NCBI RefSeq assembly: GCF_000282455.1
Contig: NZ_AKJG01000103.1
Location: 1 to 64,000, forward strand
From: Pseudomonas sp. GM74
GTDB taxonomy: Bacteria; Pseudomonadota; Gammaproteobacteria; Pseudomonadales; Pseudomonadaceae
Direction: 5' to 3'
DNA: 64,000 bases
The notes beneath the pieces are model-generated. The model was not told the DNA's origin, searched no databases, and saw only the letters and a program-made list of their open reading frames with translations. This document shows positions 35,552-44,073 of the stretch, one piece after another (the stretch's first letter is position 1; every line of letters starts with the position of its first letter). A program made the translations under genes and the position numbers.

Positions 35552-38383
35552 ATGACCGACTATAAAGCCACGCTAAACCTTCCGGACACCGCCTTCCCAA
35601 TGAAGGCCGGCCTGCCACAGCGCGAACCGCAGATTCTGCAGCGCTGGGACAGTATTGGCCTGTACGGAAAGTTGCGCGAGATTGGCAAGGATCGTCCGAA
35701 GTTCGTATTGCACGACGGCCCTCCGTACGCCAACGGCTCTATTCACATCGGTCATGCGCTGAACAAGATTCTCAAGGACATGATCATCCGCTCGAAGACC
35801 CTGTCGGGCTTCGACGCGCCTTACGTACCGGGCTGGGACTGCCACGGCCTGCCGATCGAGCACAAGGTCGAAGTGACCCACGGCAAGAACCTGGGCGCGG
35901 ACAAGACCCGCGAACTGTGCCGGGCCTATGCCACCGAGCAGATTGAAGGGCAGAAATCCGAGTTCATCCGTCTGGGCGTGCTGGGCGACTTCGCCAACCC
36001 GTACAAGACCATGGACTTCAAGAACGAGGCCGGTGAAATCCGTGCCTTGGCTGAAATCGTCAAGGGCGGTTTCGTGTTCAAGGGCTTGAAGCCTGTGAAC
36101 TGGTGCTTTGACTGCGGTTCGGCCCTGGCCGAAGCGGAAGTCGAATACGAAAACAAGAAGTCCTCGACCATCGACGTGGCGTTCCCGATTGCCGATGAAG
36201 CCCAACTGGCTGCCGCTTTCGGCCTGTCGTCGCTGGCCAAGCCTGCCTCGATCGTGATCTGGACCACCACCCCGTGGACCATCCCGGCCAACCAGGCGCT
36301 GAACGTTCACCCGGAATTCAACTACGCCCTGGTCGACGTCGGCGACAAGCTGCTGGTACTGGCTGAAGAACTGGTCGAGTCGTGCCTGGCGCGCTACTCG
36401 CTGGAAGGTTCGGTCATTGCGACCACCACCGGTAAAGCGCTGGAACTGATCAACTTCCGTCACCCGTTCTACGACCGTCTGTCGCCGGTTTACCTGGCCG
36501 ACTACGTTGAGCTGGGCGCCGGCACCGGTGTGGTTCACTCCGCTCCAGCCTATGGCGTGGACGACTTCGTGACCTGCAAGAAGTACGGCATGGTCAACGA
36601 TGACATCCTCAATCCGGTTCAAAGCAACGGCGTATACGCGACCTCGCTGGAATTCTTCGGCGGCCAGTTCATCTGGAAGGCCAACCCGGCCATAGTCGAC
36701 AAGCTGACCGAAGTCGGTGCGCTGCTGCACACCACTATCATCGAACACAGCTACATGCACTGCTGGCGCCACAAGACCCCGCTGATCTACCGCGCCACCG
36801 CGCAGTGGTTCATCGGCATGGACAAGCAGCCGACCACCGGCGACACCCTGCGTCAGCGCTCGCTCAAAGCCATCGAAGAGACCCGGTTCGTTCCGGCCTG
36901 GGGGCAGGCGCGCCTGCACTCTATGATCGCCAACCGTCCGGACTGGTGCATTTCCCGTCAGCGCAACTGGGGCGTGCCGATCCCGTTCTTCCTGAACAAG
37001 GAAAGCGGCGAGTTGCACCCACGTACCGTCGAGCTGATGGAAATCGTGGCCAAGCGCGTTGAAGTCGAAGGCATCGAGGCCTGGTTCAAGCTGGACGCCG
37101 CCGAGCTGCTGGGCGACGAAGCGCCGCAGTACGACAAAATCAGCGACACCCTGGACGTCTGGTTCGACTCGGGCACCACGCATTGGCACGTCCTGCGCGG
37201 TTCGCACCCGATGGGCCACGAAACCGGCCCGCGCGCCGACCTGTACCTGGAAGGCTCGGACCAACACCGTGGCTGGTTCCACTCGTCGCTGCTGACCGGT
37301 TGCGCCATCGACAACCACGCACCGTATCGCGAACTGCTGACTCACGGCTTCACCGTCGACGAGTCCGGCCGCAAGATGTCCAAGTCCCTGGGTAACGTGA
37401 TTGCGCCACAGAAAGTCAACGACACCCTGGGCGCCGACATCATGCGTCTGTGGGTCGCTTCGACCGACTATTCGGGCGAAATGGCGGTTTCCGAGCAGAT
37501 CCTGCAACGCAGTGCGGACGCCTACCGGCGTATCCGTAACACCGCGCGCTTCCTGCTTTCCAACCTGACCGGCTTCAACCCGGCCACCGACCTGCTGCCG
37601 GCCGAAGAAATGCTGGCTCTGGACCGTTGGGCCGTGGACCGTACCCTGCTGCTGCAACGCGAGCTGCAAGAGCACTACGGCGAATACCGCTTCTGGAACG
37701 TGTACTCGAAGATCCACAACTTCTGCGTACAGGAGCTGGGCGGCTTCTACCTCGACATCATCAAGGACCGTCAGTACACCACTGGCGCCGACAGCAAGGC
37801 CCGCCGTTCGTGCCAGACCGCGCTGTTCCACATCTCCGAGGCGCTGGTGCGCTGGATCGCGCCGATCCTGGCGTTCACCGCCGACGAACTGTGGCAATAC
37901 CTGCCGGGCGAGCGTAATGAGTCCGTCATGCTCAATACCTGGTACGAAGGCCTGAGCGAACTGCCGGAAGGCATCGAGCTGGATCGCGCTTACTGGGACC
38001 GGATCATGGCGGTCAAGGTCGCGGTCAACAAGGAAATGGAGATCCAGCGCGCCGCCAAGGCTGTCGGTGGCAACCTGCAGGCCGAAGTGACGCTGTTCGC
38101 CGAAGATGCGCTGACCGCCGACCTGGCCAAGTTGAGCAACGAATTGCGTTTCGTACTGATCACGTCGACCGCCAGTGTTGCGCCATTGGTGCAGGCACCG
38201 GCCGATGCCGTGGTCACCGAAGTCAGCGGCCTGAAGCTGAAGATTGTCAAGTCGAGCCATGCCAAGTGCGCCCGTTGCTGGCACTGCCGTGAAGACGTCG
38301 GCGTGAACCCGGAGCATCCGGAAATCTGCGGTCGTTGTGTCGACAACATCAGCGGCGCTGGCGAGGTCCGTCACTATGCCTAA
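35552..38383 (+). CDS. ileS: Isoleucyl-tRNA synthetase
   Basis: A 943-residue class I synthetase with the editing CP1 insertion (about 190-420, including WTTTPWTIPANQALN). Signature motifs are HIGH (65-68) and KMSKS (608-612), and a C-terminal zinc-binding segment has CARCWHC and CGRC (about 907-926). These features mark the IleS1 bacterial type, normally sensitive to mupirocin; I make no resistance claim. It starts 13 bp after ribF, and its last eight bases overlap lspA, so translation is coupled. Confidence 0.98.
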   Translation: MTDYKATLNLPDTAFPMKAGLPQREPQILQRWDSIGLYGKLREIGKDRPKFVLHDGPPYANGSIHIGHALNKILKDMIIRSKTLSGFDAPYVPGWDCHGLPIEHKVEVTHGKNLGADKTRELCRAYATEQIEGQKSEFIRLGVLGDFANPYKTMDFKNEAGEIRALAEIVKGGFVFKGLKPVNWCFDCGSALAEAEVEYENKKSSTIDVAFPIADEAQLAAAFGLSSLAKPASIVIWTTTPWTIPANQALNVHPEFNYALVDVGDKLLVLAEELVESCLARYSLEGSVIATTTGKALELINFRHPFYDRLSPVYLADYVELGAGTGVVHSAPAYGVDDFVTCKKYGMVNDDILNPVQSNGVYATSLEFFGGQFIWKANPAIVDKLTEVGALLHTTIIEHSYMHCWRHKTPLIYRATAQWFIGMDKQPTTGDTLRQRSLKAIEETRFVPAWGQARLHSMIANRPDWCISRQRNWGVPIPFFLNKESGELHPRTVELMEIVAKRVEVEGIEAWFKLDAAELLGDEAPQYDKISDTLDVWFDSGTTHWHVLRGSHPMGHETGPRADLYLEGSDQHRGWFHSSLLTGCAIDNHAPYRELLTHGFTVDESGRKMSKSLGNVIAPQKVNDTLGADIMRLWVASTDYSGEMAVSEQILQRSADAYRRIRNTARFLLSNLTGFNPATDLLPAEEMLALDRWAVDRTLLLQRELQEHYGEYRFWNVYSKIHNFCVQELGGFYLDIIKDRQYTTGADSKARRSCQTALFHISEALVRWIAPILAFTADELWQYLPGERNESVMLNTWYEGLSELPEGIELDRAYWDRIMAVKVAVNKEMEIQRAAKAVGGNLQAEVTLFAEDALTADLAKLSNELRFVLITSTASVAPLVQAPADAVVTEVSGLKLKIVKSSHAKCARCWHCREDVGVNPEHPEICGRCVDNISGAGEVRHYA

Positions 38384-38888
38384 TGCCGTTGGCCGTTTCG
38401 GACGGCTGAGCTGGCTCTGGTTGAGTTTGCTGGTCCTGGTCATTGACCAGGCCAGCAAGTTCTACTTCGAAGGCAAGCTCCAGATGTATCAGCAGATCGT
38501 GATCATCCCCGATTACTTCAGCTGGACCCTGGCCTACAACACTGGCGCGGCGTTCAGCTTCCTGGCTGACAGCTCCGGCTGGCAGCGCTGGCTGTTCGCG
38601 TTGATCGCGGTCGTGGTCAGTGCGGTGCTGGTGGTGTGGCTCAAGCGTCTGGGGCGCAACGAGACCTGGCTGGCGATTGCGCTGGCACTGGTGCTTGGCG
38701 GCGCGCTGGGCAATTTGTATGACCGCATTGCCTTGGGCCATGTGATCGATTTCATCCTGGTGCATTGGCAGAACCGCTGGTATTTCCCGGCGTTCAACTT
38801 TGCCGACAGTGCCATCACTGTTGGGGCTGTCATGCTGGCACTGGATATGTTCAAAAGTAAAAAGACCGGAGAAACCGTTCATGACTGA
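38376..38888 (+). CDS. lspA: Lipoprotein signal peptidase (signal peptidase II)
   Basis: A 170-residue inner-membrane aspartyl protease that cleaves prolipoproteins before the lipidated cysteine. It has four membrane segments, and the catalytic aspartates are D125 (GHVIDFI) and D144 (FNFADSAIT). The start is ATG 38376, eight bases inside the end of ileS; an earlier in-frame start at 38337 lies within ileS coding. Its own last eight bases overlap fkpB. The ileS-lspA-fkpB order is conserved in proteobacteria. Confidence 0.97.
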   Translation: MPNAVGRFGRLSWLWLSLLVLVIDQASKFYFEGKLQMYQQIVIIPDYFSWTLAYNTGAAFSFLADSSGWQRWLFALIAVVVSAVLVVWLKRLGRNETWLAIALALVLGGALGNLYDRIALGHVIDFILVHWQNRWYFPAFNFADSAITVGAVMLALDMFKSKKTGETVHD

Positions 38889-39333
38889 ACAGGTATTGGC
38901 TGAGCAACGCATTGGCCAGAACACGGAAGTCACCTTGCATTTCGCATTGCGCCTGGAGAACGGCGACACGGTGGACAGTACCTTTGACAAGGCCCCGGCG
39001 ACCTTCAAGGTCGGTGACGGCAACTTGTTGCCAGGTTTCGAAGCGGCGCTGTTCGGTTTCAAGGCCGGTGACAAGCGTACACTGAGCATCGAGCCGGAAA
39101 ACGCTTTCGGCCAGCCGAACCCGCAAAACGTGCAGATCATCCCGCGCTCCCAGTTCCAGGACATGGAACTGTCGCCTGGCTTGCTGGTGATCTTCAACGA
39201 TGCGGCCAATACTGAATTGCCGGGCGTGGTCAAAGAGTTCGATGACGCGCAAGTGACCATCGACTTCAACCACCCGCTGGCGGGCAAGACGTTGACCTTT
39301 GACGTGGAAATCATTTCCGTCAAAGCGCTGTAA
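38881..39333 (+). CDS. fkpB: FKBP-type peptidyl-prolyl isomerase FkpB (SlpA)
   Basis: A 150-residue SlyD-like FKBP with an inserted IF chaperone flap (about 70-125). Core motifs include NTEVTLHFALRLENGDTVDS, LLPGFEAALFGFKAGDKRT and IEPENAFGQPNP. There is no signal peptide. It overlaps the lspA end by eight bases (ATG 38881), so its translation is coupled. A REP pair follows. In P. aeruginosa the next gene is ispH, as here. Confidence 0.95.
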   Translation: MTEQVLAEQRIGQNTEVTLHFALRLENGDTVDSTFDKAPATFKVGDGNLLPGFEAALFGFKAGDKRTLSIEPENAFGQPNPQNVQIIPRSQFQDMELSPGLLVIFNDAANTELPGVVKEFDDAQVTIDFNHPLAGKTLTFDVEIISVKAL

Positions 39334-39368
39334 GGCATCATGGGGCAGCTACTGTTGCCACCTGACCC

Positions 39369-39458
39369 TGTGGGAGCGAGCTTGCCCGCGATGAGTGCCT
39401 GACATTCAATATTGATATTGACTGACACTCCGCCATCGCGAGCAAGCTCGCTCCCACA
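39369..39458. repeat. REP pair (REPIN type)
   Basis: The left unit is CGAGCTTGCCCGCGATG and the right is its near complement. The spacer has CATTCAATATTGATATTGAC and TGACAC, as in the copies near 1308 and 32237. It lies between fkpB and ispH. Confidence 0.9.
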
Positions 39459-39501
39459 GTTTGTTTTTCATTGTTTTCGCGCGCAAGACACGAGGCACAG
39501 C

Positions 39502-40449
39502 ATGCAAATCAAACTCGCCAACCCCCGTGGCTTCTGCGCCGGTGTGGACCGGGCGATCGAAATCGTCAACCGCGCCCTGGAAGTCTTCGGGCCGCCGATC
39601 TATGTGCGCCACGAAGTGGTTCACAACAAATTTGTCGTCGAAGACCTGCGCTCCCGTGGCGCGATCTTCGTCGAAGAGCTGGATCAGGTGCCGGACGACG
39701 TCATCGTGATCTTCAGCGCCCACGGCGTTTCCCAGGCTGTGCGCAGCGAAGCGGCTGGCCGAGGGCTGAAAGTGTTCGACGCCACGTGCCCGCTGGTGAC
39801 CAAAGTCCACATCGAAGTGGCGCGCTACAGCCGTGACGGTCGAGAGTGCATACTCATCGGCCACGCCGGTCACCCGGAAGTCGAAGGCACCATGGGCCAG
39901 TACGATGCCGGCAATGGCGGCGCGATCTACCTGGTCGAAGACGAGAAGGATGTCGCGGCGTTGCAGGTGAACAACCCTGAAAAGCTCGCCTTCGTGACCC
40001 AGACCACACTGTCGATGGACGATACCAGCCGCGTTATCGATGCCCTGCGTTCGCGCTTCCCGGCCATCGGTGGGCCGCGCAAGGACGACATTTGCTACGC
40101 CACGCAAAACCGTCAGGACGCGGTCAAGCAATTGGCCGACGAATGTGACGTGGTGCTGGTGGTCGGCAGCCCGAACAGCTCCAACTCCAATCGCTTGCGC
40201 GAATTGGCAGAGCGCATGTCCACTCCGGCCTACCTGATCGACGGTGCCGAAGACCTGCAAAAGAGCTGGTTCGACGGCGTCGAGCGTATCGGCATCACCG
40301 CCGGCGCATCCGCCCCGGAAGTCCTGGTGCGCGGCGTGATCCAGCAGTTGCAGGCCTGGGGTGCCACCGGTGCCGATGAACTGGCCGGTCGCGAGGAGAA
40401 CATCACGTTCTCGATGCCTAAAGAACTGCGCGTTCGCTCGTTGCTCTGA
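39502..40449 (+). CDS. ispH: 4-hydroxy-3-methylbut-2-enyl diphosphate reductase
   Basis: Last step of the MEP isoprenoid pathway, giving isopentenyl and dimethylallyl diphosphate. 315 residues, with the iron-sulfur cluster cysteines C12 (NPRGFCAGV), C96 (DATCPLV) and C198 (DDICYATQNRQ), plus HAGHPEVEGT and SPNSSNSNRL in the substrate site. ATG 39502 has GAGG seven bases upstream. Its 3' end overlaps the convergent fimT gene by 32 bases. It supplies precursors used by ispB in this same window. Confidence 0.98.
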   Translation: MQIKLANPRGFCAGVDRAIEIVNRALEVFGPPIYVRHEVVHNKFVVEDLRSRGAIFVEELDQVPDDVIVIFSAHGVSQAVRSEAAGRGLKVFDATCPLVTKVHIEVARYSRDGRECILIGHAGHPEVEGTMGQYDAGNGGAIYLVEDEKDVAALQVNNPEKLAFVTQTTLSMDDTSRVIDALRSRFPAIGGPRKDDICYATQNRQDAVKQLADECDVVLVVGSPNSSNSNRLRELAERMSTPAYLIDGAEDLQKSWFDGVERIGITAGASAPEVLVRGVIQQLQAWGATGADELAGREENITFSMPKELRVRSLL

Positions 40450-40957
40450 ATTCAGTCCTTTTTTCGCATAACGCCTGCTCAACCTTGTCGTTGCGCAGGC
40501 TGACGCGACCGGTCCGTGCCAACACCACTTGGTGTTGGCTTACCGGTTCGCGAACGCCGCAAATGTGTAACGTCCCTCCAAACAGTGCTTCGCCCTGACC
40601 TCTGAAGCGTATTGAGCTTTCGACCGGACCGTTCCCCGCAATCAACACGCGTGCGCCGCTCTGGCGTTCGGCCAGCAGTGGATTGTCGCTGTCCATCTCC
40701 CCCTTGCCGCTGATATCCAGGATCATCCGCCAGCCTTGGCTCCAGTCGCCATTGATGCCGTGAATCACCACGGCCTGGTTGCGGGTGATGGCTTCGCTCC
40801 GGGCGGTGCGAATACCGCTGGAAAGAGCCTGGGCCGCTTGCTGTCTTTGGTTCGACTCGATCAGCGTTGCGAACGCCGGACTGACCAAGTGCAGAACAAT
40901 TCCCGTAATTGCCAGTCCCATGAGCAGTTCGATCAGGCTGAAGCCTTGTTGTCGCAT
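40418..40957 (-). CDS. fimT: FimT-like type IV pilus pseudopilin
   Basis: A 179-residue protein with a prepilin leader MRQQG cut before FSLIELLMGLAITGIVLHLV by PilD (Glu at +5), followed by a GspH/FimT-type globular domain with FRGQGEALFGGTLHICGVRE. FimT proteins have been linked to DNA binding in natural transformation; whether this one binds DNA is unknown. I start at ATG 40957 with GGAG upstream, not at an earlier frame start (41053). It is divergent from fimU, and its last 32 bases overlap the end of ispH on the other strand. Confidence 0.85.
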   Translation of the reverse strand: MRQQGFSLIELLMGLAITGIVLHLVSPAFATLIESNQRQQAAQALSSGIRTARSEAITRNQAVVIHGINGDWSQGWRMILDISGKGEMDSDNPLLAERQSGARVLIAGNGPVESSIRFRGQGEALFGGTLHICGVREPVSQHQVVLARTGRVSLRNDKVEQALCEKRTEFRATSERAVL

Positions 40958-41087
40958 GACATCTCCCTCCGTGGCGTGTTGTGGCTCGCGCAATCCCTGC
41001 GCGAGAAATGGCAACGCAAACGCACCGCATCGCTCGAATGTTGTGCCGCGCAAGAGCAGGTATAGCCGAAGGAAACAGAAGGCCCCG

Positions 41088-41561
41088 ATGGATCATCCTA
41101 CAAAAGGTTTCACGCTGATCGAGTTGCTGGTCGCGATCGCGATCCTCCTGATGCTGCTGACTCTGGCTGTCCCGGCGTTTACCCGCTCGACGCAAACAAC
41201 CAGGGCTGATACTGAAATCGCTGACCTGCGACGAGCCCTGAATTTTGCCCGGCTCGAAGCCATCGATCGGGGCAATACCACACGGGTGCGCCCGACGGCG
41301 GGTGGGGATGTCTGGAGTGGGGAACTGGCGATTTACGACGGTACTGGCGCTTTGGCCAATGTATTACGGGTTGTTCCGGCGATGAGCAGCGGCGCAACTC
41401 TGGCGCTAACCTCTGGCGTCACTGCCATCGATTTCAACAGCATGGGCGGACTGTCATCACCGTCCTCAGAGGTGGTGATCAGCTATGGGCGGGGCGCACA
41501 AGGCAGGACGCTGACTGTGTGTTTGAACGGACGAATTCTATTGGGTGGAAAGTGCGGATGA
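41088..41561 (+). CDS. fimU: Minor pseudopilin FimU (GspH-type)
   Basis: A 157-residue prepilin: leader MDHPTKG, then FTLIELLVAIAILLMLLTLA with Glu at +5, then a GspH domain with paired C-terminal cysteines (VCLNGRILLGGKCG). FimU with PilV, PilW, PilX and PilE forms the tip complex that primes type IV pilus assembly. ATG 41088 has AAGG upstream. Its stop overlaps the pilV start (ATGA), so the cluster is translationally coupled. Confidence 0.87.
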   Translation: MDHPTKGFTLIELLVAIAILLMLLTLAVPAFTRSTQTTRADTEIADLRRALNFARLEAIDRGNTTRVRPTAGGDVWSGELAIYDGTGALANVLRVVPAMSSGATLALTSGVTAIDFNSMGGLSSPSSEVVISYGRGAQGRTLTVCLNGRILLGGKCG

Positions 41562-42007
41562 GGGCAGGGAGGCAAGGTGCGCAGGAGGGCATGACGCTGG
41601 TCGAAGTCCTGGTGGCGTTAGTCATTCTGGGAGTGGGCCTGCTGGGGGCGGCGGCGTTTCAGCTCAATGCGCTGAAGTACACGGACAGCGCGCGCATGAC
41701 CAGTCAGGCCAGTTTTATCGCCTACGACCTGATGGACCGTATTCGCGCCAACGCTGCTGCGGACTACACCATTGCGCCGCCGGCTTCGGGCAATCCGGAC
41801 GTTACCCGGGACCAGGACCTGTTTGACTTCAATACCAACATTGTCAGTTCACTCGGTGCCTCCGCGACGGGCAGTGTCACCGTCAACCAGAAGGTGTACA
41901 CCATCACGATCACCTGGGACGACTCACGGGCTGTGAAGGCTGCCGACTCGCGGCGCAGCTTCGTCCTGAGCAGTCGCGCGGCCATTGATCCGACGGTGAT
42001 CCCGTGA
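41558..42007 (+). CDS. pilV: Minor pseudopilin PilV
   Basis: A 149-residue prepilin with leader MRAGRQGAQEG, then MTLVEVLVALVILGVGLLGA with Glu at +5. The globular part has SFIAYDLMDRIRANAAADYT, typical of PilV/GspI. ATG 41558 overlaps the fimU stop by ATGA; the GTGA junction at 42004 couples it to pilW. Confidence 0.88.
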   Translation: MRAGRQGAQEGMTLVEVLVALVILGVGLLGAAAFQLNALKYTDSARMTSQASFIAYDLMDRIRANAAADYTIAPPASGNPDVTRDQDLFDFNTNIVSSLGASATGSVTVNQKVYTITITWDDSRAVKAADSRRSFVLSSRAAIDPTVIP

Positions 42008-42711
42008 GCCGCTCAAGCAGAGGTTTTAGCCTGGTCGAGTTGCTGATTGCCCTGGCATTGAGCCTGATCGTGGTGCTGGGCGTGGTGCAGATTTTCATCG
42101 CGGCCAAGAACACCTATCTCAGCCAGAATGCGGCCGCGAACATACAGGAGGACGCACGTTTTGTGTTGAGCAAAATGATTCAGGAAGTCCGCATGGTCGG
42201 GATGTTCGGTTGTCTGGCAACGATCACCGATTCAAGTGAGAAAGGTGATTTTCATGCCAGTCAGCTAACGCCGATCCGTTGGGACAACGGCGGCCGCAAG
42301 TTGACGCTGGTTACGGCGGATGTCGGCGCTCATGGCGGCAAACCGGACTGGACCGTGCTTTCCGATTGTCGAACCCATTCGACGGCCTACAGTGAAGGTC
42401 GGACGCCAGTGGCAGGGCAATTGGCCTTTCCGGTCCGGAGGCTGATTTACAGCTTCAGCAATAACCAACTGCTTATGAAAGGCGGGGCCGCAGCAGACCA
42501 GGTATTGGTGGACAACGTCAGTGCTTTCGACGTGAGCTTCGGCCTGGCCAGCACGGCCACTGATCTGGCTGCTTCGCGCTACAGCAGCAACCCGCCGGAC
42601 CCCGCGCTGATTCGTAGCGTTCGCCTGAGCCTGACTCTCTTCGATCCGAACCACCGGGTGAGCGATCAAACCTTCAACGTGGTTGCCGCACTGCGCAACC
42701 GCTTGCCATGA
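42004..42711 (+). CDS. pilW: Minor pseudopilin PilW
   Basis: A 235-residue prepilin with leader MSRSSRG, then FSLVELLIALALSLIVVLGV. PilW/GspJ-like features include NIQEDARFVLSKMIQEVRMV and MFGC. It begins at GTG 42004, overlapping the pilV stop as GTGA. A GAGG ribosome site for pilX follows the stop. Confidence 0.88.
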   Translation: MSRSSRGFSLVELLIALALSLIVVLGVVQIFIAAKNTYLSQNAAANIQEDARFVLSKMIQEVRMVGMFGCLATITDSSEKGDFHASQLTPIRWDNGGRKLTLVTADVGAHGGKPDWTVLSDCRTHSTAYSEGRTPVAGQLAFPVRRLIYSFSNNQLLMKGGAAADQVLVDNVSAFDVSFGLASTATDLAASRYSSNPPDPALIRSVRLSLTLFDPNHRVSDQTFNVVAALRNRLP

Positions 42712-42721
42712 GGGAGTGCCA

Positions 42722-43201
42722 ATGAATCGTGCTCTCAAGACGTATTTCGCCCAACGCGGCATGGCACTGTTGGTCAGTCTGGTGTTCTTGCTCTTGCTGA
42801 CGCTGATTGGTCTTTCATCGATGCAGAGCGCGACCCTGCAGGAAAAAATGGCCGGTAGCGTCGCCCTGCGCAACCAGTCGTTCCAGAGTGCCGAAGCCGC
42901 CTTGCGGGTGGGCGAGGGTACAGTGCAGCGGGACAGTTATGCGCTACCTGTTTGTAGCGGCATCGTTCAATGTGCGCCACCGTCAGAGTCTTCGACTATT
43001 ACCGCTGCCGGTTTCAACGCCTCTTCCGGAGTGACCTGGATTGCATCGGGCAAGGGCTTTTATGGCGTGCAAAACATCGGTGTCAGCCGAAATGCGGTGA
43101 ATGTGCCAATCAATACCCCGGCAACCTTGTATCGGGTAACGGCAGTCGGCATCGCAGGGCATTCGCGCAGTGTGGTGGAGAGCATCTATGCGAAGTACTG
43201 A
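42722..43201 (+). CDS. pilX: Minor pseudopilin PilX
   Basis: A 159-residue prepilin-like protein: MNRALKTYFAQRG, then MALLVSLVFLLLLTLIGLSS. The +5 glutamate is replaced (V), as in GspK-type tip pilins. QSATLQEKMAGSVALRNQSF and QSAEAALRVGE are typical of PilX. Its end overlaps the following pilY1-remnant frame by 14 bases. It works with PilV/PilW at the pilus tip and normally with PilY1, which is not intact here. Confidence 0.87.
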   Translation: MNRALKTYFAQRGMALLVSLVFLLLLTLIGLSSMQSATLQEKMAGSVALRNQSFQSAEAALRVGEGTVQRDSYALPVCSGIVQCAPPSESSTITAAGFNASSGVTWIASGKGFYGVQNIGVSRNAVNVPINTPATLYRVTAVGIAGHSRSVVESIYAKY

Positions 43202-43601
43202 GCGACCTGTCAGGTTATGGTCACAACTGTTCGCTGTCGTCGTCGCGCTTGATCTGTCGATGTCGGCGCACGCGGCCTCGTCAGCGGATTCACCAGCGCT
43301 GAACCGGCCAACCTGTCTGGCCAAAGGCAACTGGTACGGTTTTTATCACAGCAATCAGGGGTTGAAGGCCGTCTGCCTGAAGCTGCCCGAGGCGATCAGC
43401 GTTAAGATGCTCGACGGCAACGCCGATGGAGTGGTCGACAACAGCGACACGCTGTCCGATGGCGTGATCTTTATCGGAGAGCATTCGGCCCAGGACGCCA
43501 GTGACAATGGCGGGGCCGTGAACGATTCCACTGGCGACGGTACTGCGGGGATGGAAAAGTCCGGCGGCAGCCGTCGCATCATGTGGCGACAAATACAGTG
43601 A
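43188..43601 (+). pseudogene. PilY1 remnant or PilY1-derived short secreted protein
   Basis: An open frame of 137 residues occupies the place of pilY1, a gene of over 1000 codons in P. aeruginosa. It keeps a signal peptide (ending SMSAHA|AS), a calcium-loop-like DGNADGVVDNSD, and an end RRIMWRQIQ resembling the PilY1 C-terminus. This fits a large internal deletion that stayed in frame. It starts at ATG 43188 inside the pilX end, as in an intact operon. It may still be expressed as a short secreted protein, but adhesin or mechanosensor function is unlikely. The derivation from pilY1 is inference. Confidence 0.6.
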
Positions 43602-43615
43602 CTGAGAATTGATGC

Positions 43616-44017
43616 ATGCGTAGTTCCAACCGCGGGTTTACCCTGATCGAAATCATGATCGTGATTGCGATCATCGGTATTGTCATGACCATTGCCGCCC
43701 CGAGTTTCACCGAATACCTGAACAAGGGCCGTCGCGCAGAAGTGGCCGGTCTGCTCTCGGAGCAGGCGCAGCTCCTGGAGCGTTTCTACTCGCAGAAAAA
43801 TGTCTACACCGATGCGACAGGCCTCAGTGCCGGCAATGATTACTACAGCATCACACCGACCCTGACCGACCAGACCTTTCTGCTGACGGCAGTGCGCAAG
43901 GCTGACTCGAGCATGGCCACTGACAAGTGCGGTGATCTGACCATCACCAACACCGGTGTGCTCGGTATGGTCAACGCGAAATCCGGCCTGACCAGCAAAG
44001 ACTGCTGGGGGCGCTGA
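43616..44017 (+). CDS. pilE: Minor pilin PilE
   Basis: A 133-residue type IVa pilin: leader MRSSNRG, then FTLIEIMIVIAIIGIVMTIA with Glu at +5. The D-loop is closed by two cysteines (DKCGDLTI and SKDCWGR). ATG 43616 is 14 bp after the previous stop. It closes the minor-pilin operon; thiO follows after 56 bp. It is normally incorporated with the FimU-PilVWX set at the pilus tip. Confidence 0.9.
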   Translation: MRSSNRGFTLIEIMIVIAIIGIVMTIAAPSFTEYLNKGRRAEVAGLLSEQAQLLERFYSQKNVYTDATGLSAGNDYYSITPTLTDQTFLLTAVRKADSSMATDKCGDLTITNTGVLGMVNAKSGLTSKDCWGR

Positions 44018-44073
44018 GTTTCTTTTTCGGGTGCCTTTTGTACCCTCTGTCTATTTAACGATTGGATCAGAAC

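Noticed and set aside
35573..38458. 961-codon open frame opposite ileS
   Set aside because: Shadow of ileS; repetitive Q/V/H-rich translation without domains.
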